Made by a program: the position numbers and the translations under genes. 29,501 nucleotides of DNA from Bigelowiella natans CCMP2755 (Eukaryota > Cercozoa > Chlorarachniophyceae). The notes under the pieces were generated by a model. It searched no databases. It was not told the DNA's origin and worked only from the letters and a program-made list of their open reading frames with translations. Where the stretch lies: positions 167,501 to 197,001 of the forward strand of contig ADNK01000542.1 of the NCBI GenBank assembly GCA_000320545.1, in the 5' to 3' direction. This document shows positions 1 to 10,943 of this stretch, one piece after another. The stretch's first letter is position 1; each line of letters opens with the position of its first letter.

Positions 1-4
1 TAAT

Positions 5-60
5 ATAGCTGTGCAAATAAGCTGCGGCTACAGCGCTTATGTGTATTATTTGTTAGTCTC
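5..60. repeat. Dispersed hairpin repeat, copy 1 (partial)
   Basis: The core reads TAGCTGTGCAAA followed by GCTGCGGCTACAGCGCTTATG. It aligns with copies near 100, 510, 5131 and 15182. The shared core has the form GTAGCTRTGYAA...AGCGGCTACAGYRC...ATG, where GTAGC and GCTAC are inverted repeats able to pair. The copy is divergent, and its left side is cut by the window edge. Confidence 0.6.
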
Positions 61-99
61 AGTTAATTAACATGCAGCGTCGGCTACGTGCATGAGACT

Positions 100-165
100 A
101 TATAAGACGGATTCACAATGCAGCGGCTACAACGCGCATGTTGAATTTGTTGGTTGCTGCGAAAC
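100..165. repeat. Dispersed hairpin repeat, copy 2
   Basis: This copy starts near TATAAGACGGATTCACAATG and continues CAGCGGCTACAACGCGCATG then TTGAATTTGTTGGTTGCTG. The tail closely matches the copy at 5131-5240 (TTGAATCTGTTGGTTTCTG). It has lost the left part of the hairpin. Confidence 0.6.
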
Positions 166-509
166 AATCTTGCACTAGTGCACATGCTAGCCTAGTAGCA
201 TGTGTTGCATGTTTTGTGAACACATTGCTAGATTGGCTAGTTAGACAGCTTAGCCTGTCTATAGCCTGTCCGGCATAACGTGCGCGTAAATTCTCTTCTA
301 GTTCTCGTCACTGACCATGACAGCATGCTATGGCATGAAGCTGCATGCCAGCGTTTCCAGATCCACAAGTGGCGATTTTGCTAGACACGCCACACATGTA
401 ATGGCGTTCTCGACAAACATCACGCGTCACGTACACATGACTAGCATAGATGAATGGATGTAATGAAGCGATATTTTTTTTTCAATTATACGACATCCCT
501 CAACTAGAT

Positions 510-570
510 CCTCATGTAGCTATGCAAAACAGCGGCCACAGCGCTCATGCTATATCTGTTTGTTTCTGTT
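510..570. repeat. Dispersed hairpin repeat, copy 3
   Basis: It contains CCTCATGTAGCTATGCAAAA then CAGCGGCCACAGCGCTCATG, with the tail ATATCTGTTTGTTTCTG. The layout and spacing match the copies at 5131 and 15182. Substitutions inside the stem weaken the GTAGC/GCTAC pairing (GCCAC instead of GCTAC). Confidence 0.65.
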
Positions 571-1055
571 GTTATTAGCGTCACATGCACGGCATGCATG
601 TGGCTAGCATGCGATGCAACGCTACATGCTGCATGCTGGCATGTCGTACTTGCATCCCTACGTCCGTGTACATTCAATGAGATGGTTTGCTGTTGTGATC
701 TTATATTTAAAGGGCGGCTATGTATGACTCCTGTTAACACATACATTGCACACTAGCAGACGTCGCGTGTGACCTGACCATGGTACATGTGAATGTGGTG
801 TCTATTGTTGTGATTGGCTCGCTGCATGCGGACACCTCAAGAACCGGCCGCTGCACGTATGGTTGACAAATCGGCTGCGGTGGATGAAAACTAATGAAGA
901 AACAAAATGAAGCGATCGGCAATGCATCGAATATTACAAAGTAATCTCTTTTTGATATTCTTACTTAAGCTATAAAGCCATAATAGAATGAACCTGTTAC
1001 TATTTTAAATCCACGCCAATTCACATTAGAAACAAGAATGAATAATAATTTCTTG

Positions 1056-2091
1056 CTATGAGGAACCCAAAAGTTTTTCTATGTCCGAATAGTAATTTCT
1101 TCTGTCTGCATCAAGATTTCGTAAACCTTTAAAAATGTTAGAGATTCTCTTGTTAAATTTGTCGTTATGTACACCTCTAGCTTTTAAGCCTCCAATTAGG
1201 AATGCTATGGCCAGTAATGCCCATTTGCAGTCAGGTTCAACTTCAAGTAATTCTTCAGCAACATTCTTCTCGCGTTGAAGAATCTTAATTTGTCCTTCTT
1301 TCTCTGCTATAAGTACTTTTTTCGGTTCAGTGAGGGATTTTGAATCCTTTTTCACACCTAACCCGATTACTAGTCCGAGCAGCCACCGATGATATAACCA
1401 TGCACTCTGATCACCTGGATCTGTAAAAAAAGCCTGCTGGAGAAGACTAAATTCTTCGTCGATGAGATTTCTAATATTATCCTTACCAGCAGAATCTAGT
1501 AACTTTGGTATGATGAAACTCCGATGGTGCCATGCAGAGTAATTTGAAAAATTCTCGTCAATTTTGGAGGAAGAAAAGTGAAGCTCTTCCCCAAGAGGCA
1601 CTTTCCCTACCATCATGACATAACGTCTATAATTCCAACAATGGAAGTTTCTGGAGTCATACCCTAGATATTTTGAGCAAAGTCCGATTTCGGTTTTTAA
1701 GTTAGTGGTTCCCTTTGCTATGACCCACAATCTGTGATGCCATGCGTAGTATGATTTCGGATTCTTACGAAGTGCTGACTCAGCAAGCTTCATCTCTTCT
1801 TCACAAATACTCTTCTTTTCTTCAGGATTCGCTTGTATCATTCGAATTACACTCTCTCTCCGATAATTCCACAAGCTGTAGAAATCTGGATTTATCGCTA
1901 TGAGGCTTCCTGTCAATTCAAACATTTTCGACGAAAAAACTCCCTCGCGATGCGCTTTCAAAACGACTTTCGAAAGCTTGGAATAGTGCTTTACTTTTTT
2001 TAGTTTTTTTTCTCTCTCTGCTTGAGAAACAGCTTCATAGTCCACACGCTGGATTCACAGACGATGTGTGAGTTACATTTATCAAATATGT

Positions 2092-2186
<95 letters not shown>

Positions 2187-2326
2187 CTATTTCTCTCACA
2201 CACATGAGTGTGACTAATAGAAATGACGCCATCAAAGTCAAGTGGGTTGTATTTCGCTTCCAATGAAAAATTGATGACATACTGCACCGTAATGAACATT
2301 TTGCAATGTACCTTTACGTTATGCAT
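1056..2326 (-). CDS. RABGGTA: Rab geranylgeranyltransferase alpha subunit (Bet4-like)
   Basis: This is the alpha subunit of cytosolic Rab GGTase. With the beta subunit and Rab escort protein it attaches geranylgeranyl groups to C-terminal cysteines of Rab GTPases for vesicle traffic. Exon 1 is 2312-2326 and encodes only MHNVK. The intron is 2049-2311 (donor AAG/GTACAT, acceptor CCAG). Exon 2 is 1056-2048. The phases join cleanly, giving 335 residues. The start is chosen because MH followed by a basic stretch and a REKKL-type helix is typical of the family; the long exon-2 frame alone has no ATG at that point, only GTG at 2045. Five PFTA-type repeats with the W-x-x-R signature lie near residues 65, 107, 143, 178 and 224 (SLWNYRR, AWHHRLW, CWNYRRY, AWHHRSF, AWLYHRW). 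The length matches the short yeast form and lacks the Ig-like and leucine-rich repeat domains of the animal protein. Identification is firm. Confidence 0.93.
2099..2184. repeat. Compound TC/TG microsatellite in RABGGTA intron 1
   Basis: About 27 CT units are followed by about 15 TG units without interruption. It fills much of the 263-nt intron that separates the five-codon first exon from the rest of the gene. On the coding strand it reads as (CA)n then (GA)n. Confidence 0.9.
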
Positions 2327-3252
2327 GGTTCAATTCCTTTGTTTCCAACTTTAAACCAAGATTGAAGGGTTCTTGCTCTTGCTTATCAAAGCAGCTTCGA
2401 AATTACTATTGATCTATAACTTACGTATTGCCTGCCAGTTTATAGACTAGCTGCTTGAGGCTATGGCTACGAGCAGCGTTGAGTGCGTTGGGTGTCTTCG
2501 TCTTCTAGACTTTCAGCAGTATAAAGACCCACAACTAACCCTCGTCGTCAGTCCTCCTTCCATGCAGTAGTGTGGATCTGGGACGCAAATTTTTGTCATT
2601 ATATTACCCTCTCAGTGGTGAATAATAACATGTCTCACTTATCTATTTCAGCTACATTTTACCTTGCGACAAAGAAAGGGGGTAGTTCATTCATTTTTTT
2701 GTTCGATTTTTTTAGAACTGCTTGTTTTTTGCTTCTTTCTCTCTTTCCCATGCACTAGATCTACTGCGACATCATTTCTTTCTTTCTTTTTCTTTTAATT
2801 CTGCGATATTATTAGTACGACTTGTTTGTTTGTTTCTTTTTCTTTATTTTGTACTGCGATATTATTAGTACGACTTGTTTTCACATTCATGCGTTGTCAT
2901 CTCAGTGCTGCTCGTACAAGTAGATCTATTCCTGCATTCCACAAGCAGAGGAGGATGTGATTGTTGGTGGATGGTTATCAAATACTGGTAGAAGGGAAGA
3001 GAAAGGTCTTAGGAAGAAGCAGAAAAAAGAAGAGGAAGCTGGGAAATCCTTACCAGATTTGTCTGCGCACTTAACGCTTGACGCCTGACACACAGTTTCA
3101 GGCAGGGCTAGAGGGCACCCTGTCAGAGTTGAGTTCCTCCATCGCTTCGTTGAACGATATCACCTATTGTACATCAAAGTGAGCGAAGGATCAAGAAAAT
3201 AATTGTTACTGCCTCGAACAACACCGCGGGACGTCCCATCTTCGTTCAAAGC
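2327..3252. promoter_or_regulatory. Divergent intergenic region between RABGGTA and the Q/S-rich gene
   Basis: The two start codons are about 926 bp apart and face away from each other, so promoters for both genes should lie here. A T-rich 14-16 bp phrase (CTGCGATATTATTAGTACGA) occurs twice near 2801 and 2854. I see no clear TATA box. An open stretch at 2956-3088 (EDVIVGGW...) could be an unrecognised 5' exon, but I could not connect it by phase. Confidence 0.45.
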
Positions 3253-4741
3253 ATGGGAAAAGAGAAAAGAGGTTCTAAATTTTCCGCAGATGGTCCGTCT
3301 TCTAAGAGGACTGCAAGCAGGGTAAGCCAGAAGTATGCCTATGCAGAATAAATCTTGATTTTAAACTTACCCGACAGATCGAACTAGCCAAAAGGAGAAA
3401 GGGAAAATCTGGTAATGAGGTTTTAAACATGACAAAAGAGGCCAAGAGTTAAAGCTTTTATGAATAAAATCCTAGGCCATGCTTCGGGTCTGGAGGCTTT
3501 GCTTTCATTGGCAAATGCCGCTGAAATAGAGGAGGAACCTCCATTGAAAGAGAAAAGGAGGTCTGAGCTCGAGAGTGAGGGGAAGGGAACTAAAAGGTCT
3601 CGGCCCCAGCTTCAACTTCAAAGGAAAAAATGTCCGTTGAAAAGTAATACGGGTAGACGGGTAGCTTTGGTGAAAGATATCTCTTAGCCTCTTTCGTTTT
3701 AAATTTATTCCTTACCATCCAAACTTCAAATGTAGGCGAAAGAAACGGGAACACAAAAGATACAACCATTTCTGGTGCACCGCACGGTCCTGGATTTTGT
3801 GCCGTAGGTTGTGCTCCAACTATAGAAAAGGCAAAGCATTGTTTGAGGCATACTGCGATTGCTTATTTCATATACTATCAGCAAAGAAAAAGTATGACAC
3901 AGGTGAGCAGTGATTTTCAGTCGCATATTCTTTGCTTGACTGACTTTCTCTCTCATTGGCGTAGTGTGTAAGTCCCGGAGGAAAAACTGCTGCCCACGTT
4001 TCATTAGACCCAACTTTGGAAGCACGGCTGCTGAAAGAGAGGACCAAATGGATGAAAAACACCAAACCAAATTATCTTCAAAGTGCATCAATCGAGAATG
4101 AAACTAGTTTAGAGGCTGCCACATCATCAATGGCATATTTTGATAATGCTAATAAGGGCCAGCAGGAGGCGTCAGATGGAATGCACCGGCATCAAGCAGT
4201 GAAGCTAGTAGGTGAAAGACAGCAGTATTTGGGGAGTGAACACCAGCAACAACCAACGGTAGGGGTAGGATATTACAGATACCAACAGCTACGTCCCTCG
4301 AAAGAGGCAACAGCACATGGAGAAGATGAAAGACATTATCAGCAACAACAACCCACCTACGAAAGAGTTGCAAGACCGTTGTCGTCGTCTGTGGACCGTC
4401 TTCACCGTCCTGTTTTGAATAATCATTCTCTAGGATCACATTCCGTGCCGATGTACATGTCATCACCAATGGTATATGATGAACTTTCGAGATCTAATGC
4501 CGGTGCTGGCCTCCCAATGGATTTGGTTCCCTCCTCATCTTCTAGTGTGACGAAAGGAAATAGTAGTAGTGGGCAACTACTACATAGAGAGAATAACCTT
4601 TATTTCTCTGCGGCAAAACACATTATGGAGAGAGGAAACGAAAGTGGTAGCCGCCAGCTTGAGCAGCATCTGTACCCTTCGACGAAAGGAATAGGTGACA
4701 CTAAAGACAGTGCATTATTTCAGATTTTTCGTCATCCTTGA
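3253..4741 (+). CDS. Hypothetical Gln/Ser-rich, basic N-terminus protein
   Basis: I do not recognise this protein. The proposed exons are 3253-3321, 3378-3411, 3449-3643, 3736-3902 and 3965-4741. All have GT-AG borders with agreeing phases and give 413 residues. The N-terminus is strongly basic (MGKEKRGSK, KRRKGKS, TKRSRPQ), suggesting nuclear localisation. It is followed by a helix-like GLEALLSLANAAE, a short cysteine-containing segment (GFCAVGCAP, KHCLRH), a charged LEARLLKERTKWMK helix, and about 220 residues of Gln-, Ser- and His-rich low complexity. That mixture resembles disordered regions of transcription regulators, but this is inference. The intron at 3412-3448 is only 37 nt. An alternative skips exon 2, splicing 3321 directly to 3439, and also stays in frame. 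The last exon is the safest part. Confidence 0.55.
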
Positions 4742-5130
4742 TACCCCACTAGGCACGGTTGGAACGAACATTATCAGAGGACACGGGCATCTGCGGGCTG
4801 AAAATAATCTTTCAGAAGGTGATATGAAGGCAGTGGAAAATACTGATCAGTTATTGCAATATGATCATCGGTAGTCAAATAATACGGTAGGGACTTCCAA
4901 TTAACATATACCTCTAGGACATGGCTAGATGGATAGCGGCGGAGAACACATGCACGCATGCGAGTAGCATTGCTGCTGTCATAATAACGCACTCATGCAG
5001 GGGCGACAGCTAGACAGGCCTCTCGGTTTCTATTTAGATGCCTAAATGTGTTTAGGTTCACAATACAAATCCCATGCACATGCATCACAAATGACGCCAG
5101 TCACTTGTGATGTAAGGATACAAATATTAG

Positions 5131-5240
5131 AAGACGGATGTAATTAATCAATTAAATTTGTTCAATGGTTATCCTTGTGTAGCTGTGCAATGCAGCGGCT
5201 ACAGTGCCAATGTTGAATCTGTTGGTTTCTGCTATGATGT
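5131..5240. repeat. Dispersed hairpin repeat, copy 4 (longest)
   Basis: It starts AGACGGATGTAATTAATCAA, continues through TTGTTCAATGGTTATCCTTG, then GTAGCTGTGCAATGCAGCGG and CTACAGTGCCAATGTTGAAT. It aligns over about 110 bp with the copy at 15182-15295, including the upstream GACGGATGTAAT box. The core GTAGCTGT...GCGGCTAC can form an 8-bp stem including two G-T pairs. Confidence 0.75.
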
Positions 5241-5539
5241 ATTTCATGCGAGCAAATTCATGTTGTTTCGGTTTTGGTCTGTGGTGTCGCGCATTAACAT
5301 CGCGCAGCAGTTCGTATTTCCTTCTATTCTCATCAGATGTCAGTCTTTTCGTTTCGTCCTCGCATATCACTAACTAGCTAAGGCCGTGAGCTGGTTCCTC
5401 AAGCGGCGTGGATGTGTGGTGTGCAATGAGCAAGAAAGTAGGTGATCCACATCTTCGGTGACATATGCAGACGCTTGTACAGTGCGCATCGCTAGATCGT
5501 GCTTCGGCCACAATGCTGTCAGTGTTCTTTTCTCCCGGA

Positions 5540-6030
5540 CTAGTGTGCCAAAATGCGATGCTCTAGATGTCGTCTAGCTAGATGTGTGTCTAGTAGCGGT
5601 GTGTGTGCGGCAGCCCGGGCTTGGCAATACTGTCGTCGCTATGAGCAGGCGTACGCAGGAACATGCATGCTAGCATGCATTAGCTAGCTAGTGCAGGCTA
5701 GCAGGCCTAAACTAGTGCACTCTAGCACTGCTAGACGAGGCTTGTAGGCTAGCTAGCTAGTCTAGCTAGTGCTAGAGTGTGCTAGTGTGTGCAAGACGAC
5801 TAGAGCATGCGGTCTAGTGGTGCGCGTGGCCATCAGTCTAGACTAGAAGAACTAGAGAAGTGCTCATGCTGGCATTTGTGCATCACATGGCCGGGCTAGC
5901 GGGGTTGCACATCTAGCTTTGTAGAGCTCTAGATAGCTAGCTAGCTAGCTAGAGCTAGAGCTGTATGAAATATAGCAGATGCTCGGCTCTAGCTAGCTAG
6001 ATCGTTAGCTGCATGCACTATCTAGCTATT
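5540..6030. repeat. CTAG-saturated block
   Basis: By hand count there are roughly 35 CTAG tetranucleotides in about 490 bp, against about two expected by chance. Many are in GCTAGCTAGCTAG runs, for example 5680-5695, 5748-5768 and 5935-5952. Words such as GCATGCTAGCATGC make it rich in short self-complementary sequence. It contains no open frame I can support. Confidence 0.8.
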
Positions 6031-6522
6031 GCAGATAACTTTAATGTCGTTAGCTGATGCCAAACTTGTTAGCAAATTTCAATTCACGACGCGATTACTT
6101 GCAGCAGCATCATGTCATTTTCATGAACTTTCGCACCGCAGCTACGCTCACCAAGAAAACAACATCTGCGTGACCACGATCTAGACGATGCATTCGATTC
6201 ATTTTAAAATGAGCGTGGCTAGATGGGACATATCAGTATGTAGTAGTGTAGCGTAGACAGCATAGCATCAATTTGCCCACAATCTTCATTCCATGTAGAG
6301 CTAGGTAGTTTATATTTATAATTATTGGCTTTGTTGGCACTTGTAATACAACCAAAAAGTGATGACAGAATATTACAGAGGTTAAACTAATTCACACACT
6401 AAATTCATGTACACACTGCTAGACTGCCGAGTCCAGATTTGCCAAGTTCATACACGTCGACGTAACTAGCTATGTAACTAACGATTTTTTAGACAATTCT
6501 TCGATATAAATGATTACTAAAC

Positions 6523-7450
6523 CTAAAAATTAGAAAGGGTTTCTGCAATATGAAATTGCCTCATTACATTGAATGAGCATATAACATCACCTGTGGGCTG
6601 CTTCCTTGATTTCTGAACCTTGAAAAACCTTCCAGGCGGGATGACGTATTCATCCTCGCCTTTGAAAGCTGAAAATTTTTGTATACTGACCGCGGAATTA
6701 GGCTGTATGTAAAACAAGGTCCGACTTCCACTATTTCCAATAAAATCTTTTGCAATTTTTACATCGCCTGGAAGCAATGTAGTCTCAATCATTTATTCGT
6801 TATTTCTGAGATGATGATTACTTGTGCATGAGCTCACACCCCACCATACCACTTGTTTTCCTACTGGGTAATCTTTCGCGAGATCTGCTTTGACACCTCT
6901 GTACAACTTCTTTGTGAATTTTGGAAGCTTTTCTAGCGCGACCGTTAAAAGTTTCAGATATGGAAAATACACCTAACGCAATAAACCTCATTCATAAACT
7001 GTGGGAAGTATAGAGTATGTTAACCTCCAGCCCTTTCCTTAATGGATCTCGCAACTTCTCATTTAACTTCCGATAAAAGCCACACTCTTGAGTGTACAGA
7101 TGCACGGCTGCCCTCTCATTAAATTTCAGGACAGAGTCATCTTCTGAATGTTCGATGGCAAATTTTAGGCTGTTTTTAAGGAAAGGATTAAGGGACTTGA
7201 TAGAGGCAAAAAGAGGTTTGACTGCATCCATAAGAGGTACAAGTGGGAGCTTAGATATGCCTTCAATGGAAGGAAGCTTGAAGAGAGGCACTTCGTTTTG
7301 AAGGTCAGAAAGTCGCTTTAGATAAGACTCGTGTAGCATCATTGTGTCTTTTATAAAAACTGTCATCCGATCCGCTGTTTCCTTAACAGAAGAATTATGC
7401 AATGCGTCCCACTCACCTATTCGATAATATAGTTTTCTGTTATGAATCAT
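6523..7450 (-). CDS. Mono-ADP-ribosyltransferase, R-S-E clade (ART-like)
   Basis: This enzyme family transfers ADP-ribose from NAD+ to a protein side chain, usually arginine. The exons are 7025-7450, 6822-6972 and 6523-6767. The introns are 52 and 54 nt, GT-AG, phases 0 and 1, giving 273 residues. The catalytic triad is visible: Arg167 in KLYRGVK, the Ser motif GVSSCTS near 187-193 (split by intron 2), and the E-x-E motif GEDEYVIPPG with Glu230 and Glu232. Upstream, FNERAAVHLYTQECGFYRKL followed by LPKF is the typical helical lead-in of the family. I see no signal peptide or membrane segment, so an intracellular role is likelier than an ecto-enzyme. The start at 7450 is the first ATG after the stop of the upstream UDG gene, only 15 nt away. 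Further 5' exons cannot be excluded. The target is unknown. Confidence 0.85.
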
Positions 7451-7465
7451 GTTATGCTGGAATCC

Positions 7466-9005
7466 TCACTGCAAATAAAGTGGACCTTCACGTGGTAGCC
7501 AATCTACTTGATCCATCTTCAGCTCACCGAGAGCGCTGTTTATTCTTTTAAGTGGATTGCCAACGCCTTCTGTACCTTATCTCATAATAACACTCAAATC
7601 AGGAAATTCAAGCTAGGGTACAAAATAATTAATGAGTCTTACAAAATGATTCAGCGTTTGCAGCTGGGTTACAGTGCGATACGTGCCTGAAACTCATAAT
7701 TATTAGTCATTAATTGTTTCAGGTTTATCGTATTAACATCAGAGATCGCCATATTTCTACCGTATGGGAACATTCTGGAATAGGGGACTGATATTCTGAA
7801 CATATTGTCGAAGACTTTGAGCTTTTGTTCCCCACCAGACAAATACAACTCCCTGATATTTTGGATCGTCTGTTTGTTCCTTTGCTTTGAGAATTTGTTT
7901 CACGATTTCCTTAATAACAGGTCTCCAAAATGAAATGTGAGAGCTATGATGTAATGATTTGTCGCAGGTAGACGTCAGAGAAGCATTTAACAGCAAGCAC
8001 CCTTGCGTCAGCAAAGCTTTGAAGTATGAGGGCGGCTGAAGAACTTTTGCCTTACTCAGAATTGTTCGCAATTCTTTAACTGGTGTGCGTTTGTTTACAA
8101 TTGAGCAATATTTGTCGGTTGCCATCAGCGCCGATTTTATAATGCATCTTATTGAAGTTACGCGGCCGAATCTCTTGTCGTCCCAATTGTGAAACGTGTT
8201 GTCGAACATCGCGATTCCTAATTGTTGAGCGTGAAAAGACATGTTGTAATTGTTAAAGGCAGGCGAAGAAAATTCAATGAGAGTCTACATCCGATGTATG
8301 TCGTAATTTCGTTATTCTCTCTCTACTCCTTATGCAGAAGAGAGAATACGAAAACATAGATTGTATTGAAAGTTATGTTCCAACCAGGAAAAAACCCAAT
8401 GATTTAGCTAGTGTGATTTTTCTAGCAGCAGCAATAATAGCAACACAACCACCACCACCTACTAGATAATGGTAATACACATCAATTTTCGACCTGTTGC
8501 AGATTCAACACGTGGATATGGTAATACATCAATTTTCGACCTGTTGCAGATTCAACACGTGGATATGGCGATTGTCCCAATATTATCACATTCCACCTCT
8601 CTGGGGGATTGGGTTTTAAGGCTTGGAAAGTAAGTTCTCTGACTGGAACAATTGCCTTCGATCTCTTCGGCCCCACAAACTTTGCAGCATTGAGTTGGCG
8701 TTCAATCATTGGTTTTAGGAGAGGTAACCAAGACTCGCCGCCCATGTTAAACAAAGCATTTAGCTCTAAAGGGTCACCTTCCTCAGTATTTTCTGACGAA
8801 CTTGAGGCAGTGAAAGGCTTTAAGTGTCCAACCTATTTAATTCGAAGACTTTTATTCGAATCTTCCGTTCATTCATTTGTCTAAATTGACACGTGGGGTG
8901 CACCTTTTGCTTCTTCTTGTTCTTCTTCTTGTTGTTGTTACTATGGATTTCATTTTTAACATCAGAAGCACCAGAATGCTTAAAACTGGCCCAATCCAAA
9001 TCCAT
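7466..9005 (-). CDS. Uracil-DNA glycosylase-superfamily protein with altered active-site motif
   Basis: UDGs remove uracil from DNA to start base-excision repair. The exons are 8904-9005, 8541-8832, 7761-8217, 7643-7686 and 7466-7566. All are GT-AG with matching phases, giving 331 residues. The order is: a lysine-rich putative NLS (KKKNKKKQK, 26-34); motif A ILGQSPYPRVESATG near 118-132; WGTKAQ, preceded by CLLLNASLTS; the histidine loop HCNPAA in exon 4; and a C-terminal NSALGELKMDQVDW matching the family's final helix and strand. In motif A the usual catalytic Asp of family 1 (GQDPY) is Ser122. The PYP-x-x-x-SATGIAM context resembles the divergent UDGs of large DNA viruses more than standard eukaryotic UNG. 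The reading frame stays open upstream to an ATG near 9263, so an N-terminal extension is possible. The fold assignment is firm; catalytic activity is uncertain. Confidence 0.85.
8494..8587. repeat. 47-bp tandem duplication across a UDG splice donor
   Basis: The phrase ATCAATTTTCGACCTGTTGC with its flanks is repeated at a 47-bp period. The duplicated unit contains the last coding bases of exon 2 and its donor (coding strand GCAACAG/GTCGAA). The upstream copy (donor at 8540) gives the phase that fits exon 3. The second copy (donor at 8493) would add 47 nt and shift the frame. Confidence 0.85.
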
Positions 9006-9578
9006 GTTCGTGGGGCTCGAAGGAAGATGAATTGTACGCTCGGTAAGACAGGGAGGAGGAAAAGCTTCCCGCCATATGAAATATATCCTAGAAATGCCCT
9101 GTAATTCCATAGGACGACAAGCTCTTCTTCCGGGGATTATTTTCCGCAAGAATAATGAATGAGAATGCTTTGCATCCGAGGACGCCCTTCCCCCGATTAT
9201 GTGGTAGGTGATAACCGTCTCGTGAATGATCACACTCCTTTTCGGTGTTGCAATAAGTATCATCGCCCAAAGCAAAGCGAGGATGGTAGGGCCACAGCTG
9301 CCCGATTCACATCAATCTGACCGTGAACAACTGGAAATGCAAGCTCCAGATTCGATACCATTCAGGTTCTAGGGTGTATTTCCCCACGAAATCTGCTGTA
9401 AAAACCTTCGAATTAATACTAGATTCCATCATCAAACGGAACCTCGCACGCTCGACAGGAAGCTGTATCCATTTGACCCACTCGTAATAAATAATTTACG
9501 TCGTTTTGTTGTGGGTGTAGTACACTGCCTGACAAAACTGCTGCTGCTGCTGTCGAAACTTAAAAGGGTTACGGCGAA
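9006..9578. promoter_or_regulatory. Divergent intergenic region between UDG and the coiled-coil gene
   Basis: There are 573 bp between two divergent start codons. The UDG frame remains open, with no stop, back to about 9275 on the minus strand and has ATG codons near 9263. This stretch may therefore be partly 5' coding sequence or a targeting extension rather than pure promoter. A (CTG)4 run occurs at 9540-9551. Confidence 0.45.
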
Positions 9579-9961
9579 ATGTTGAACAAGAACCAACCCC
9601 TGATGGCACCCCCCGCGTATCAACGCCAGGAGCAAGCACTACGTGCCTTAGAATGTTGGGCAGCACCATTCGAATAATCTTCTAAATGAGAATCCCACTT
9701 AACAATATATTAATCCCTCTTATTTTAGATCTTCGGCATAAGCGAATAATCAGTGGATCAAGACAACGCCGTATGCATTACGAATCCACAGCTAGTTGGG
9801 ATTGACTGAATGTTATATTTGATAATGATAAATGGGTTAAAATAATAATATTAATTAGGCGAACCAGTTCTTCAATATGGCCCACATTTACCCCCCCCGT
9901 TGGGACCCATGGTGCGCGATGATTCACATCTGTCTCAGGGTGGTAGTAGTAGTAGTGGTAA

Positions 9962-9996
<35 letters not shown>

Positions 9997-10554
9997 TCAC
10001 TGTCAAAGAGGAAAGCGAGGTAGTAGAAGTAGTATGAGGCCAATTATTATCATTAAACAGTTATTATGCGTTCATAAAGATGTTTCATAAAGATGTGTTT
10101 GTTTGTTGTCCAATTATTATCATTAAACAGTTATTATGCCCTTATAAAGATGCGTTTGTTATGCGTTCATAAAGAAGATGTGTTTGTTGTCGTAATTTCG
10201 ACTCCCTTCAAAGGTATGATGATGAAGCCAATATTGTTAACATGACTCAGGAGTAGTTGTAGCGCTCAGGGAGGAGGAATGCAATCAAAAGCAGCTTGAT
10301 AATCAAACAAAATCAAATATGGTTTCAGGGTGAATTATCCTAATTTTTGCAAATTCGTACAAAGTTGTGTAATTTAACCATGCATTGCGAGAACATTGTA
10401 CTAACAATTATGCTCTACCTAATGTGATCTACACATCTTCGTCGTTGTTTCAAGTAGGATTCGCCCATGGACGAAACCATTGCTACCAGAGAAAGACGTA
10501 ACATACAACAGCAGCATTTGTATCAATTTCATTGATACGATAAATTACTAGTGA

Positions 10555-10586
<32 letters not shown>

Positions 10587-10908
10587 GCAGGATCGTCTGT
10601 TCGATGGTGGAGAGAAAATGATAAAATGGTAGCAGTATTTATTAAATGATGATGCGTCTTCGTCAAACAAATAGTTGGGGATTATTCGATGATGGTTGCT
10701 TATCACTTCTTTTCCTTAACAGGACCTCAAAAAACGAGGACAATATACTTGAGCAGGCATCTGGGGGACTTTTGAAAGAGGCAACCTCTAATCTTCCTTG
10801 ATATACAATTATATATTTCTTGAAGAATCTTTATGGTATTTTTTTAGATTCCTGGTGAAAAAGAAATAGAGTTGGACGGTCAGTCCGCAGTGATACAACA
10901 TGCATAGA

Positions 10909-10943
<35 letters not shown>

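Larger units (their letters stand above)
1..1055. other. Gene-free region downstream of RABGGTA, with dispersed repeats
   Basis: I see no supportable exon here. Short open frames occur on both strands, but they lack matching splice phases and recognisable domains. The stretch is rich in CTAG, CATG and GCATGC words. It holds three copies of the dispersed hairpin-like repeat annotated separately, at about 5-60, 100-165 and 510-570. It lies on the 3' side of the minus-strand gene at 1056-2326, matching the other places where this repeat family is found. Confidence 0.6.
4742..6522. other. Convergent intergenic spacer, repeat-rich
   Basis: This 1.8 kb lies between the 3' ends of the Q/S-rich gene and the ADP-ribosyltransferase gene. 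I find no exon with supportable phases. It contains the best copy of the dispersed hairpin repeat (5131-5240) and a block extremely rich in CTAG (about 5540-6030). Both are listed separately. Confidence 0.6.

Noticed and set aside
2956-3088. Open plus-strand stretch encoding EDVIVGGW and a basic run
   Set aside because: It could be an upstream exon of the Q/S-rich gene, but it ends in a stop and no donor gives a phase that joins the exon at 3253.
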